Shown here: positions 7,921 to 16,391 of the stretch, one piece after another
How the letters are laid out: each line of letters opens with the position of its first letter
Position numbering within the stretch: position 1 is the stretch's first letter
Origin: Acinetobacter nosocomialis NIPH 2119
GTDB lineage: Bacteria > Pseudomonadota > Gammaproteobacteria > Pseudomonadales > Moraxellaceae
Length of the DNA: 64,000 nucleotides
Direction of reading: 5' to 3'
NCBI RefSeq assembly: GCF_000368085.1
Contig: NZ_KB849239.1
Span: forward strand, 757,556-821,555
The notes under the pieces: model-generated
Databases searched by the model: none
What the model was told of the DNA's origin: nothing
Seen by the model: only the letters and a program-made list of their open reading frames with translations
Translations under genes and position numbers: made by a program

Positions 7921-8199
7921 ATGAGAAATGATTATCGAAATGCTATTAGAGACTTAATTCACCGGAATCTTCAACAAAATAATATTCAGAATTTAATTGT
8001 ATGGGAGATTAAAGAGGATGAATCGCTAGATCCATCATTGTTGAGTTTGAAATTATATGGTTCAAGAAATCATATTGACGCAGTACTTGTGGCTTGTGAA
8101 GCGAATGGCGTTTGGGAAAAGTTACCTCTACAAAAGGTAGCATTTCCAAGGCTCGTTGACCTTTTAAGACTTCAAAAAGAATACTTGCAGGATAATTAA
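7921..8199 (+). CDS. Small phage protein after the tail fibre (possible fibre chaperone)
   Basis: 92 residues, ATG 15 bp after the fibre stop with GGTGAAA upstream. Predicted mostly helical with two short strands (NLIVWEIKED, LSLKLYGS). Position directly after a fibre gene is where assembly chaperones usually lie, but the sequence does not match a chaperone family I know. Function unknown. Confidence 0.5.
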   Translation: MRNDYRNAIRDLIHRNLQQNNIQNLIVWEIKEDESLDPSLLSLKLYGSRNHIDAVLVACEANGVWEKLPLQKVAFPRLVDLLRLQKEYLQDN

Positions 8200-8200
8200 T

Positions 8201-9331
8201 ATGTCAGCATTCAAGCCAGATGATTTACGCCGTGCCCAGCTGCAATTAAACCAGTCTTTGCAAAATGGTGGAGTTCGTAGAGATCAACAGAGCCGCCAGC
8301 GTGCAGATAGAGAACAGCGGGCATTTGCAGAAAAAGAAATTGAATATGATGATTGGGGACGAAAGATCCCTAAACCTATGTTCTTGCGACCACAAGATAT
8401 TGCCCAAGGGGAAAAATATGATGTCGAAAGGGTACTTTTTACAACATTAGGTCAGCGAAATGGAGAAGTACCACGGCGTATTACCCGTGATGATATCTTG
8501 GCATTTCAGGAAAACATTCAACTATTAAAAGATCAGTATAGTAAGGGTATTACCCCTCAAAACATCATTAATTTAAGCCGACAAGACGATATTGACCGGG
8601 CAAATGAGCAAATCTATTTGGCGGTTCCAGTAAGCAGAAAAGCTGGTTTAGTTCACTTGCTTACTAATGCCGGACCAAATAGTAAAGTTTTAAATCATCA
8701 CGTTGAGATTGAGTTTTCTAACTTTAAATCTGTTGTTTTTGATATCGATAAACAGGCATTAAACACCGTCAAAAACCGCTTGGCTAAAGGCAAAATCAAA
8801 TTTCAGTGTGATTGCGAACGTCATACGTTCTGGTACCGCTATATGGCAACTATTGGCGGTTACAATTTAGGACGTGATGAGGGCGGCTTTCCAAAGATAC
8901 GTAACCCGCATTTATCCGGTGTGGCATGTAAGCATGTATTGCGCGTTGTTAAGTGGATTAGTTCACCATCTGGGATTGCCTACCTTAAAAAGGAAGTAGA
9001 GAAAGACCGTAAAAAACAAGTAGGTGCACGGTATAAGCAAACAGATAAGCAAATACAGAATTCAATTAACGAGCAAGTAAAGGATTTGATGAATGGTTCT
9101 GTTAAGCCAATCAAAGCCAATATCCAAAAAGCAGAAAAAGAAATGATGCGTAGAGCTGATAAAGTTGCCAAAAAGCTCTTAGAACGCGAATTAAAAACCC
9201 TCAAACGTTTTGAAGTGGAAACTGTTAGAGCGAGTCAAATTGAAAGAATTCAAGCCTTACATAAATCAGGCGCAATCGACAATGACATGTTAAATGTCTT
9301 TATGAAAGGTTTAAGTCGAAATGCTAAATAG
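8201..9331 (+). CDS. Phage protein with SWIM-like zinc motif
   Basis: 376 residues. Residues 203-245 hold C-X-C (QCDCERH) and C-X-H (VACKHVLRVV), the CxC...CxH pattern of SWIM zinc fingers, which bind DNA or protein. The first 60 residues are Arg/Gln-rich, and residues 255-370 are long charged helices, Lys/Arg-rich. The protein starts two bases after the previous stop and overlaps the next by 11 bp. The SWIM pattern is seen directly; the job in the virion or in assembly is unknown. Confidence 0.65.
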   Translation: MSAFKPDDLRRAQLQLNQSLQNGGVRRDQQSRQRADREQRAFAEKEIEYDDWGRKIPKPMFLRPQDIAQGEKYDVERVLFTTLGQRNGEVPRRITRDDILAFQENIQLLKDQYSKGITPQNIINLSRQDDIDRANEQIYLAVPVSRKAGLVHLLTNAGPNSKVLNHHVEIEFSNFKSVVFDIDKQALNTVKNRLAKGKIKFQCDCERHTFWYRYMATIGGYNLGRDEGGFPKIRNPHLSGVACKHVLRVVKWISSPSGIAYLKKEVEKDRKKQVGARYKQTDKQIQNSINEQVKDLMNGSVKPIKANIQKAEKEMMRRADKVAKKLLERELKTLKRFEVETVRASQIERIQALHKSGAIDNDMLNVFMKGLSRNAK

Positions 9332-9869
9332 ATCAGTAAATCAAGTTGCAAATGGACGCCGTTTAGCAGCTAGACGCGTTGTTATGAATGCTCTAGCAAG
9401 TATTCCAGCGCAAATTTGGCGAAAAGAAGTAATTTTCAATAATCCGGCTGAAGATTCAAAACCTTTAGATCCTCTTTCTTTTGAAGCGAACACTTTATCG
9501 ATCCAAGACGAACCCAACTACAAGTATGAATATAAGGGCGCTGCTTATGTTCATTTCGATAAATTTAATGGTGGTTATATTCAAAAGAACTTCTCAATGA
9601 ATAACCCCTCAGATTTGGTATTAACTGCTCAAGTAGAGCCATTTAATGATGAGTTGGAAGATGTATTGGAAAGGATAATCAACATCCCCGACTTGATTCT
9701 TAAAGAAGGGGACCTTTTAGGATTAATGATTTATGAAAATTTAATGTTGTGGTTTGAGATTGTGAATATTACTGGTTTTAGCCTCATGGCAGATTTTGGC
9801 AGTAAGTATGTTTTAAACCGTAGAGATGATTTGTTTATTTCACCTATAGGTGATGGAGAAACTAAATGA
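9321..9869 (+). CDS. Hypothetical phage protein, possible neck or tail-completion protein
   Basis: 182 residues, start within the end of the SWIM-motif gene and end overlapping the next start by 4 bp (ATGA), so tightly coupled. The N-terminal 30 residues are basic and helical; the rest is beta-rich (YKYEYKGAAYVHFDKF, LVLTAQVEPF). I do not recognise the family; neck or baseplate connector is only a guess from context. Confidence 0.55.
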   Translation: MLNRSVNQVANGRRLAARRVVMNALASIPAQIWRKEVIFNNPAEDSKPLDPLSFEANTLSIQDEPNYKYEYKGAAYVHFDKFNGGYIQKNFSMNNPSDLVLTAQVEPFNDELEDVLERIINIPDLILKEGDLLGLMIYENLMLWFEIVNITGFSLMADFGSKYVLNRRDDLFISPIGDGETK

Positions 9870-10168
9870 GCTATTTAATTTTCAATGAAAAAGGTAAAAA
9901 GACAGGCGACATTGAAATGGCTGAACAATGTACTTCTGCAATATTCAATTACCAGGTAATCGGGAACGGGGCAGAAGTAGAGTTTTTCGGAAGCAATGTT
10001 CCATATGCAGATCCGCAAAACGATTCTCACTGGGTGTCTATTCTTACATTAACAGCTGCTGCGCCCGATACTGAACCGTTTAGACAGCATTGCTGGGATA
10101 AGCTCCGTTATAGAGTGAAAGCAGGTGATAATGTGGAGATTTATGTTTCAAGTGGTGTAAGCGGATAG
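9866..10168 (+). CDS. Hypothetical phage protein (100 aa)
   Basis: 100 residues, beginning with an ATGA overlap with the upstream gene. It is a compact beta-rich protein with repeated strands (AIFNYQVIGNGAEVEFFG, RYRVKAGDNVEIYVSSG) that would suit a small jelly-roll or Ig-like head-decoration or fibre domain. No known family recognised. Last gene before a terminator. Confidence 0.55.
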   Translation: MSYLIFNEKGKKTGDIEMAEQCTSAIFNYQVIGNGAEVEFFGSNVPYADPQNDSHWVSILTLTAAAPDTEPFRQHCWDKLRYRVKAGDNVEIYVSSGVSG

Positions 10169-10214
10169 CTATATAAATAAAGGGCTGAGATGGTCCTTTA
10201 GCTACATTTTCTTT

Positions 10215-10238
10215 GTCCTCAATTTTGGGGACTTTTTT
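10215..10238 (+). terminator. Intrinsic terminator after the fibre operon
   Basis: GTCCTC (10215-10220) pairs with GGGGAC (10227-10232) and is followed by six T residues. It lies 47 bp after the last stop and just before the next late-promoter-like motif. Confidence 0.7.
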
Positions 10239-10242
10239 ATGT

Positions 10243-10249
10243 TTGGAAC
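10243..10249 (+). promoter_or_regulatory. Late-promoter-like motif TTGGAAC (copy 4)
   Basis: TTGGAACCG, 80 bp before the capsid gene start at 10323. Downstream, ACCAGCTTT (about 10253) can pair with AAAGGCTGGT (about 10308) just before the start, placing the AAGG ribosome site in the 3' arm of a long-loop hairpin. Confidence 0.6.
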
Positions 10250-10322
10250 CGACCAGCTTTAGTAAAAATAGGCCATGTCAGACTTTCTGCATCTTACATA
10301 GAAAGCCAAAGGCTGGTTTAAA

Positions 10323-12101
10323 ATGACTGTGTTAACAGAAGAAATTCGTAAAAAGTATGATGCTCAACAACTAGCTACTGTTCAGTGCCGAAATTACTAT
10401 TTCAAAAGTCCTGATGAGCTTGAAAATGGGTTTGATAGTGCTCAAACAGCTGCAGAAGATTACCCAGAAGTATTAAAAGCAATTTTTGATTCAATTGGCA
10501 TGGATTATGCGCCAGAAGTTGATAAAGCTGTGATGTTTGGGGTATCACAATATCAAGCACGCCATGGGGGTGAATTACCACATCCTTCAATCATTGCAGC
10601 TGCATTATCTGCTGGTTTAAGTGGTGCGAAACAAGCATCTGCTTTGCCTGCTGAGACCCTTAGCTATTACGATAGTATTAATGAATCTGGTTTTGATGAT
10701 GTAAATCACCAGCATCATGAATCTGTAAGCATCGTTCCAGCAATTACAGTTGCTACTATCGCCAACGTTATCGCTTATGCAACACCTATCGTTGCTATGA
10801 TTCCCAACTCTAATAGCTCAAATGAAGTACCGATTGTATCTATTCGCTTTATCACCAACCGTGATTTTGGTGCAATGAAGAAATCAGAATACTTAGATGG
10901 TGCAAATGCTTCTAAGCCTTATGTTGAAGGACGATTCCGTTTTGCATTGTCTAATGGTGGCGCAGGTACAACTTATACTGTGACTGCACGAACAGGTTAT
11001 GAAGACTTCAAGGCTAAAACACCTGATGCCAAAGCGAGTTTATTGCCATTTATTGCGGGTAATGTATCTATTAAGATCAATGGTAAAGAAGTTGCGCATA
11101 CTCGAAATCGCAGTAAATCAAAATTTTCAGGCAAGATTTCTGCTATTGCTGAGAAAGACGTAGTAGTAAACGGCGTTGAATATCGTGTAGTTGGTAGCGA
11201 AATTGACATTTCAGCTAGCAAAATTAGCGTGACATTAAATGAAGCATTACCAGTTGGTGCGAAAATTGAAGTTCATCTTGTGGCGGATTTTGATGCGCGT
11301 GATGGTAATGATAACTATCTATTAACCCCAGTTGGTGTTGATTTCGAACCTGAATATGAAACATTGATTGCGTCACCTATCATGGCACGGGTAACAGCTT
11401 CAACACTATTACAATCTCAGTTAACTAACGAACTTAAGCTTGGTTTTCTGGGTCAGGCTTTAGCAATTGTTCAAGGTAAAATCTTCTTAGAACAAACTGT
11501 ACGTTTATTAGGTGAAGCAAAAGATTTAGCTGAATACTCCGCTCGTGAAGTTACTTTTGATGCTTCTCGTGGTGTGACTGGAAAATTAGCAGCTGCATTT
11601 AATACTTCAGGTGACTTGTTTGCGGAAGTAAATAAATTTATTGCAGCGGCCAAATTGGATATTAACCAACGTACTGGTGGCTCTACCGTAGCATTTGACT
11701 TATATGTTGGCGATACTGGGTCAGTATTCTTTAATCAACTGTCAAGCGACAAGATGCCAGTTAAAACCGGATACACTGCTGGTTATGGTCAAATTGTCCG
11801 TATTGGTACTCTTGCAGATGGTACAAACGTTTACCACGCACCGACAGCACAAGAGCTTGTAGCTGAAGCAGATACAGCGTTTGATATGCTTTTAGTTGGT
11901 CGTGGTAATGAGCCAATTCGTGCGCCGTTCGTTGGCTTTATTCAAACGCCTCTTTCAGTTATTGAAACTCGACCAGATGCGCGTGAATCAGTACTTACTT
12001 TAATCGGTGCTCAAGCAGCCGAAATGAACCCGTTAGAACGTTATGCTGATCAAAGCTATGTCATCCACTGTATCAATATGCCATCTCTCAAAAATTCGTA
12101 A
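10323..12101 (+). CDS. Probable major capsid protein
   Basis: 592 residues, ATG with AAGG upstream. The N-terminal 100 residues are helical, then SIVPAITVATIANVIAYATPIVAMIPN introduces a mixed alpha/beta core, consistent with a large HK97-fold capsid protein with an N-terminal arm. Residues about 225-350 look like an inserted beta domain. The gene begins its own operon with a dedicated promoter-like motif and is followed by a terminator hairpin, as expected for a highly expressed virion gene. Long for a capsid protein, and not matched to a specific family. Confidence 0.65.
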   Translation: MTVLTEEIRKKYDAQQLATVQCRNYYFKSPDELENGFDSAQTAAEDYPEVLKAIFDSIGMDYAPEVDKAVMFGVSQYQARHGGELPHPSIIAAALSAGLSGAKQASALPAETLSYYDSINESGFDDVNHQHHESVSIVPAITVATIANVIAYATPIVAMIPNSNSSNEVPIVSIRFITNRDFGAMKKSEYLDGANASKPYVEGRFRFALSNGGAGTTYTVTARTGYEDFKAKTPDAKASLLPFIAGNVSIKINGKEVAHTRNRSKSKFSGKISAIAEKDVVVNGVEYRVVGSEIDISASKISVTLNEALPVGAKIEVHLVADFDARDGNDNYLLTPVGVDFEPEYETLIASPIMARVTASTLLQSQLTNELKLGFLGQALAIVQGKIFLEQTVRLLGEAKDLAEYSAREVTFDASRGVTGKLAAAFNTSGDLFAEVNKFIAAAKLDINQRTGGSTVAFDLYVGDTGSVFFNQLSSDKMPVKTGYTAGYGQIVRIGTLADGTNVYHAPTAQELVAEADTAFDMLLVGRGNEPIRAPFVGFIQTPLSVIETRPDARESVLTLIGAQAAEMNPLERYADQSYVIHCINMPSLKNS

Positions 12102-12115
12102 GTAAAACAGATAAG

Positions 12116-12138
12116 GGCGCATTTCGATGCGCCTTTTT
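12116..12138 (+). terminator. Intrinsic terminator after the capsid gene
   Basis: GGCGCAT (12116-12122), UUCG-type loop, ATGCGCC (12127-12133), then T tract. No promoter motif follows before the next gene, so it is probably partial and lowers expression of the two downstream genes relative to capsid. Confidence 0.8.
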
Positions 12139-12164
12139 ACCCTATTTATTGAAAGGAAAATCTC

Positions 12165-12791
12165 ATGGCTGCTGCAACACAAAACACTGACGAAACTTTA
12201 GCTTCAACTGACGAACAAGCGACTACTAAACAAAAAAACACACGTAATAAAACCAATAAAACTACAGAAACACAGAATACCCAAGCTGGTGATGAAAAAG
12301 CTTCAGACCAAGGTGATTTGTTAAATAGCCAAGGTCCTGAAGACGGCGCATCTCAAGATGAAGGTAATAAACCTACTGATTTGAAAAATGGCGATTCAGA
12401 TAATGAAGAGTCCAATACTCAAGAAAATGGAAATCCAACTGAAACATCGAATGATTCTGTCAAACCTTCAAATGATCTAGATTCAAATGGTGGTAAGTCT
12501 GGTGATGATGTGGGGACGGAATCGGATCATGTCCTTAAAGAAACTGATACTTCTAAAGTTAATACTCCCATTACGGATTTGTTAACAGTATCAGGTGGGA
12601 GTAGCGTGGATCCGCTAGTTATTAAAGTTACTAATAACGGATTTGCAACAGTTTTAGAACCGTTATCACGTGTTGCTATTGAGGCAGGTAAAACAGCAAG
12701 TATTACGTGTCATAACCAAACATTTAAACATCAAGTACTGGAAAACTTACGTCAGTTGAAGGGGCTTGGTAAGAATCTAACTGTTGAGTAA
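12165..12791 (+). CDS. Capsid-associated protein with long polar N-terminus
   Basis: 208 residues with AAAGGA upstream of ATG. Residues 1-130 are low-complexity, rich in Thr, Asn, Glu, Asp, Ser and Gln, and likely disordered. The C-terminal 65 residues form a small beta domain (VIKVTNNGFATVLEPLSRV ... LENLRQLKGLGKNL) that is clearly related to the protein encoded next. Position right after the capsid gene suggests a decoration protein with an exposed or internal tail. No enzyme motif. Confidence 0.6.
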   Translation: MAAATQNTDETLASTDEQATTKQKNTRNKTNKTTETQNTQAGDEKASDQGDLLNSQGPEDGASQDEGNKPTDLKNGDSDNEESNTQENGNPTETSNDSVKPSNDLDSNGGKSGDDVGTESDHVLKETDTSKVNTPITDLLTVSGGSSVDPLVIKVTNNGFATVLEPLSRVAIEAGKTASITCHNQTFKHQVLENLRQLKGLGKNLTVE

Positions 12792-12795
12792 CAAG

Positions 12796-13083
12796 ATGAC
12801 TATTTTCATTATTGATGGCACGAACCCAATTATGGATGCTGTTGGTGATCATCCTACTGAACGAAGTATTACACTTCAAAATAACGGTTTAAGTGACATT
12901 ACCGAACCATTTACGCAAGTTTTGGTACAAGCTGGTCAAAAGGTCACATTCACTTTGATCGGTGACGAAGCTCATAAACAATTGCTAGATAACCTAGATC
13001 AAATTAATGGCTTGAAAGGTAATGTACTTCAAATTGTACCTACTGAGGCAGAAGAGCCTACAGAACCTGCTAGCGGATTATAA
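12796..13083 (+). CDS. Small capsid-associated protein, paralogue of the upstream C-terminal domain
   Basis: 95 residues from the ATG at 12796; an in-frame TTG at 12784 overlapping the upstream gene is an alternative start. ITLQNNGLSDITEPFTQV ... LLDNLDQINGLKGNVL aligns along its length with the end of the preceding protein (shared NNG, EP, V-AG, NL-Q--GL--N), so the pair arose by duplication. A strong terminator follows. Probably a head-decoration protein; function inferred from position. Confidence 0.6.
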   Translation: MTIFIIDGTNPIMDAVGDHPTERSITLQNNGLSDITEPFTQVLVQAGQKVTFTLIGDEAHKQLLDNLDQINGLKGNVLQIVPTEAEEPTEPASGL

Positions 13084-13096
13084 AATTTAGGAAATG

Positions 13097-13124
13097 AAAA
13101 ACCACTTTCGAGTGGTTTTTTTTA
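13097..13124 (+). terminator. Intrinsic terminator of the capsid operon
   Basis: ACCACT (13101-13106), TTCG loop, AGTGGT (13111-13116), flanked by A and T runs that extend the stem, followed by eight T residues. Confidence 0.85.
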
Positions 13125-13126
13125 CA

Positions 13127-13133
13127 TTGGAAC
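13127..13133 (+). promoter_or_regulatory. Late-promoter-like motif TTGGAAC (copy 5)
   Basis: TTGGAACTA directly after the terminator T tract, 75 bp before the start at 13202. A bulged hairpin CCAACGGCT/AGCCTTGG lies between motif and start. Confidence 0.6.
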
Positions 13134-13201
13134 TAGCCAGAAAATCAAAAATGCCAACGGCTCAAAATACTTAAAACAAATAGCCTTGGGCGTGTAATGT
13201 A

Positions 13202-14497
13202 ATGAATATACTTGCTCTATCAAGTACAGGTGAGCTATCCCTTGTTGCAGGGGCCAGCCCATCACTAAAACTGGAATTTGATACTCACAGTTATCTTGCA
13301 AATACAGAAATCAATGTGGCCTTTTTTGCGAAAGTAACTAGCCCACGCGGTCCTGCAGATATTTCTATGCGTTTGGAAATCCGTGATGCGGTAACAGGTG
13401 ATCAAATTGTTACTGTTCAGGGATTAGTAGATGGAGACATTGAAAATTCTGCTTCTATTGTCGCTGTAGCTGATGCGAAAGAATATTTTGAGCGTTTTGA
13501 TTTATCGTTAGGTATTGATGCGTTACAAGCAATCCTCAAATCAAATGCTTATAACGAATCAAATAGCTTAGGTCGTGCTTCAAAAACATTGGCATTGGAA
13601 GATGAATCATTACCATCATTTAATCCAGATGAACTATATAAAATTCTGACGAGTCAATTAAGTACACCAGCATATCTGACTTTACCAAATCCTCATGATT
13701 TACCAATTTATGTTGCGGCACAACGTGCAGCTACAAAGTTACGTATTCCTTTGGATGCTGAAATCAACCCAACTTTTACAGCTGAGCAAGCAGCTCAATT
13801 TGCGACAAGCGTAGATGCACAATCACAGTTTGTTCAATTCATTTGGAGTCCGAACCTATGCCGTCCATCTGGTGCTGTCACACTAAGAGGGCGTAAGGTC
13901 CCAGCTTATTATTTGGGCCATTACATCGGCGATAAATTATTACGTAACGCAAAGTTAAATAAACAAGGCTTTGCGCCGTTAAAAAATGCAGTAGCTTGGA
14001 AAGATTATCCATTTACAGCAAAAAACTTAAGCCAGATGCCGAATATTGATCTTGAAGATGAACAGACTCAAGAAATGTTGGCTAAGGCTAAAGTAAATGT
14101 AGTTCGCCCAGTTAAGTTTGAAACTACATTATTTGTATTAAGTGATGTGCTTACGCAATACCAAAGCAAAAATAGTGCTTTGCGTTTAGTTCCGGCCGCG
14201 GAGATTTCAGCTCGAGTTACGAATAAATGTATCGAGATCCTACGGACTTATATGTTCCAAGCTACACCGGACTATATCAAAAAAGCTGGTGATGACATCC
14301 AAGAGTTTTTAGAAGGTGCTTCTAGTGAAACAACCGGTTGGTTGCAACCGGCTGAAGATCTAGGGGGTAAACCTTTTGAGTTCAGTTTAATACCTGACAA
14401 AGACTATCCATATGAGCGTGTACGGCTCTATTTAGCCCATGGAGTTGTTGGTACAACTCGTGCCGCAATTTTTGATGACGACGTTTTAGTTAAATAA
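13202..14497 (+). CDS. Probable tail sheath protein
   Basis: 431 residues. The second half reads like a contractile-tail sheath: IWSPNLCRPSGAVTLRG near 220, a central segment on AVAWKDYPFTAKNL, then ISARVTNKCIEILRTYMF and a final LYLAHGVVGTTRAAIFDDDVL strand region, matching the position of the conserved C-terminal subdomain that joins neighbouring subunits. It heads an operon with two other structural genes. The call is by overall pattern and by the need for a sheath in a phage with contractile baseplate genes; no alignment was possible. Confidence 0.5.
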   Translation: MNILALSSTGELSLVAGASPSLKLEFDTHSYLANTEINVAFFAKVTSPRGPADISMRLEIRDAVTGDQIVTVQGLVDGDIENSASIVAVADAKEYFERFDLSLGIDALQAILKSNAYNESNSLGRASKTLALEDESLPSFNPDELYKILTSQLSTPAYLTLPNPHDLPIYVAAQRAATKLRIPLDAEINPTFTAEQAAQFATSVDAQSQFVQFIWSPNLCRPSGAVTLRGRKVPAYYLGHYIGDKLLRNAKLNKQGFAPLKNAVAWKDYPFTAKNLSQMPNIDLEDEQTQEMLAKAKVNVVRPVKFETTLFVLSDVLTQYQSKNSALRLVPAAEISARVTNKCIEILRTYMFQATPDYIKKAGDDIQEFLEGASSETTGWLQPAEDLGGKPFEFSLIPDKDYPYERVRLYLAHGVVGTTRAAIFDDDVLVK

Positions 14498-14518
14498 TTT
14501 TATTAAGGATCTATCAAG

Positions 14519-15286
14519 ATGAATCCATTTGGACCCACTACTGAAAAACCATTAACTTTACGTGCTTTTGATTCAGCAGCGGAGAATATCTCTACCGTTG
14601 TAAGTAAGGTTTCAAGTACTGATCGAGAACAGCAATCTGTGATTGAACAAGTACGACAAATTGCTCTGAACATTCTATCCGATACGGTAGATACAATCAG
14701 TGAAGGTAAGCTTGAAGAAGGTGAACTGGGCGTTGATCATTTAGACGCATTAATTGTCGATGCATTAGATGGTGCAGATGATGAAGAAGGCATCTTTGAA
14801 AGCGCTTTAATGGCATCTCTGTCCGATGCTTTCCTAACATTCGGCGTTGACGCTTCTGATATTGAAGAGATCTTTAGTGATGATACAGAAGTTGCTGATG
14901 TGGCGTTAGAAGCAGCAGCCAATACAGTTCTTGCTAATATGCCAGACGATGGCCCAGAACTTGAAGAACTCGTTCGAGAGTTTATTTTCGGTGAAGCGGA
15001 TGAAACTGAAGAAGGTTTCGATTCAATGGCTAAAAAAATTAAAGCTCGAAATGGAGCATTTAGCCAACGGAAAGTAAATGGACGAAAAGTTCATTACCGT
15101 GGAGTACTTGCGATTCGACAAGGTATTAAAACGGTTGTGAATAAGCGGTTACCTGGTCAAAAGGTTCGTTTAACTGCAGCACAAAAAGCTGGTATGAAAA
15201 AAGCTCGACTTCATGCTTTTACTGCGAATGCAATCAACAAGCGTTTACGTTCATTCAAAAAAGGTAAACGCTTAGGTATTTACTAA
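14519..15286 (+). CDS. Structural protein with acidic N-terminal and basic C-terminal halves
   Basis: 255 residues, AAGGATC upstream. Residues 60-170 are strongly acidic (runs of Glu/Asp such as GADDEEG and GEADETEEG). Residues 170-255 are strongly basic (KKIKARNGAFSQRKVNG, KGKRLGIY). The sharp charge switch at about 170 suggests a protein that is cleaved or that bridges DNA and capsid or scaffold. Family not recognised; an internal head protein is one possibility, a tail assembly protein another. Confidence 0.55.
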   Translation: MNPFGPTTEKPLTLRAFDSAAENISTVVSKVSSTDREQQSVIEQVRQIALNILSDTVDTISEGKLEEGELGVDHLDALIVDALDGADDEEGIFESALMASLSDAFLTFGVDASDIEEIFSDDTEVADVALEAAANTVLANMPDDGPELEELVREFIFGEADETEEGFDSMAKKIKARNGAFSQRKVNGRKVHYRGVLAIRQGIKTVVNKRLPGQKVRLTAAQKAGMKKARLHAFTANAINKRLRSFKKGKRLGIY

Positions 15287-15348
15287 TTACTCATAGGTAA
15301 GGTCATTTTTTGGCTTTACCTATAATCCATTTAATTAAGGAAATACTA

Positions 15349-15627
15349 ATGAATACAACTCAAATCATAGGTGAAGCGCCTGGTATTCAATATCAGAAAA
15401 AAACTGATAAAACAGAAACAAAGACCAATCAATCATTAACTGACACAATTATTATTGGTCGTTTTATGCGTGGGCGTTTTGATGCACCGATGACAATACA
15501 TAAGGGTAATATCCGTGGTGAACTAGGTTATGAACCAAATAACCCTGATTATCGTTGTGTCCAAGATGCACTAGATCGGGGTGTACCTTCAGTACAGGTT
15601 CTGCGAGTGCCGCCAAATATTGGATAA
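15349..15627 (+). CDS. Small conserved phage tail protein
   Basis: 92 residues from the ATG at 15349, chosen because AAGGAAA precedes it; an in-frame ATG at 15310 has no ribosome site. The pattern TIIIGRFMRGRFDAPM ... GYEPNNPDYRCVQDALDRG resembles the N-terminal domain of sheath proteins and occurs as a stand-alone protein in other phages. Located after the sheath candidate and before a terminator. Likely a tail terminator or sheath accessory, unproven. Confidence 0.6.
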   Translation: MNTTQIIGEAPGIQYQKKTDKTETKTNQSLTDTIIIGRFMRGRFDAPMTIHKGNIRGELGYEPNNPDYRCVQDALDRGVPSVQVLRVPPNIG

Positions 15628-15641
15628 AAAGCAGATTTAAA

Positions 15642-15668
15642 AAGCTACCTTTTAGGGTGGCTTTTTTT
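15642..15668 (+). terminator. Intrinsic terminator of the sheath operon
   Basis: AAGCTACC (15642-15649) pairs with GGTGGCTT (15656-15663), followed by a T tract that runs into the next promoter-like motif. Confidence 0.8.
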
Positions 15669-15675
15669 ATGGAAC
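15669..15675 (+). promoter_or_regulatory. Late-promoter-like motif ATGGAAC (copy 6)
   Basis: ATGGAACCA immediately after the terminator, 75 bp before the ATG at 15744. The constant spacing of this motif elsewhere favours 15744 over the upstream TTG at 15729 as the true start. Confidence 0.5.
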
Positions 15676-15743
15676 CAATCAAATTTTAAGTGGATATAAC
15701 CTTTTAATCTTGAGGCATATTAAAGCTATTGAGCATCAGAAAT

Positions 15744-16391
15744 ATGCAACAATCTAATCCGATTTTACTAAATCAGCTTAAACAAGATTATATTGCTCTA
15801 CAGCAACTTGGTTCACCCTTATTATCGTGTCAGGGTATGTTTGTTCCTCGTGGAATGGAAGACCTTCGCTTCTTATTTAAAAGTTGCCCACGGCCTATTG
15901 TAAGTAATGAAGATCCTGCAGAAGTTCAATATGCGGGAGGTTTTACAGGAATTGTTGCTGGGCCGCCGAAAACCCATTACACAGGTAATCTTCAAATCCT
16001 AGTAACTGAAGCAGGACATGATCAACTACTTGCTGAATATGTCGTAGCTAGTGGGGGCATCATCCATGGTGATTACTATGATGGCCGTTTAGGTAGTTTT
16101 ACCCGTTCTTATGCACTTGAAAACTGCGCTATACGCTTTGAGTCAGCTGAATATGATTCTGATAGCCGATCTCAAGTTATGACTGTCTCTTGCCCAATTG
16201 ACTATAACTACTTTGGTAGCTTTGCCAATATTGGTACCAACGGTAGTGTTCAACCTGGTAAAAAACAAATTGATGGTACAGCTGATCTTGTTAATCGAGT
16301 TCAGCAAGTGATCAATACTGCTCAACAGGCAACTAATCTTGCAAATGCAGTGCAAGGCGTTGGTCGTCAACTGGGCAATCTATTTGGTTGA
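15744..16391 (+). CDS. Putative tail tube-like protein
   Basis: 215 residues from the ATG at 15744 (TTG at 15729 possible; neither has a strong ribosome site). The central beta-rich part (GPPKTHYTGNLQILV, ALENCAIRFESAEYDSDS) and SCPIDYNYFG resemble tube-fold proteins of contractile tails. The last 45 residues are helical and Gln/Ala-rich. It heads the baseplate operon. It could equally be a baseplate tube-initiator. Confidence 0.4.
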   Translation: MQQSNPILLNQLKQDYIALQQLGSPLLSCQGMFVPRGMEDLRFLFKSCPRPIVSNEDPAEVQYAGGFTGIVAGPPKTHYTGNLQILVTEAGHDQLLAEYVVASGGIIHGDYYDGRLGSFTRSYALENCAIRFESAEYDSDSRSQVMTVSCPIDYNYFGSFANIGTNGSVQPGKKQIDGTADLVNRVQQVINTAQQATNLANAVQGVGRQLGNLFG

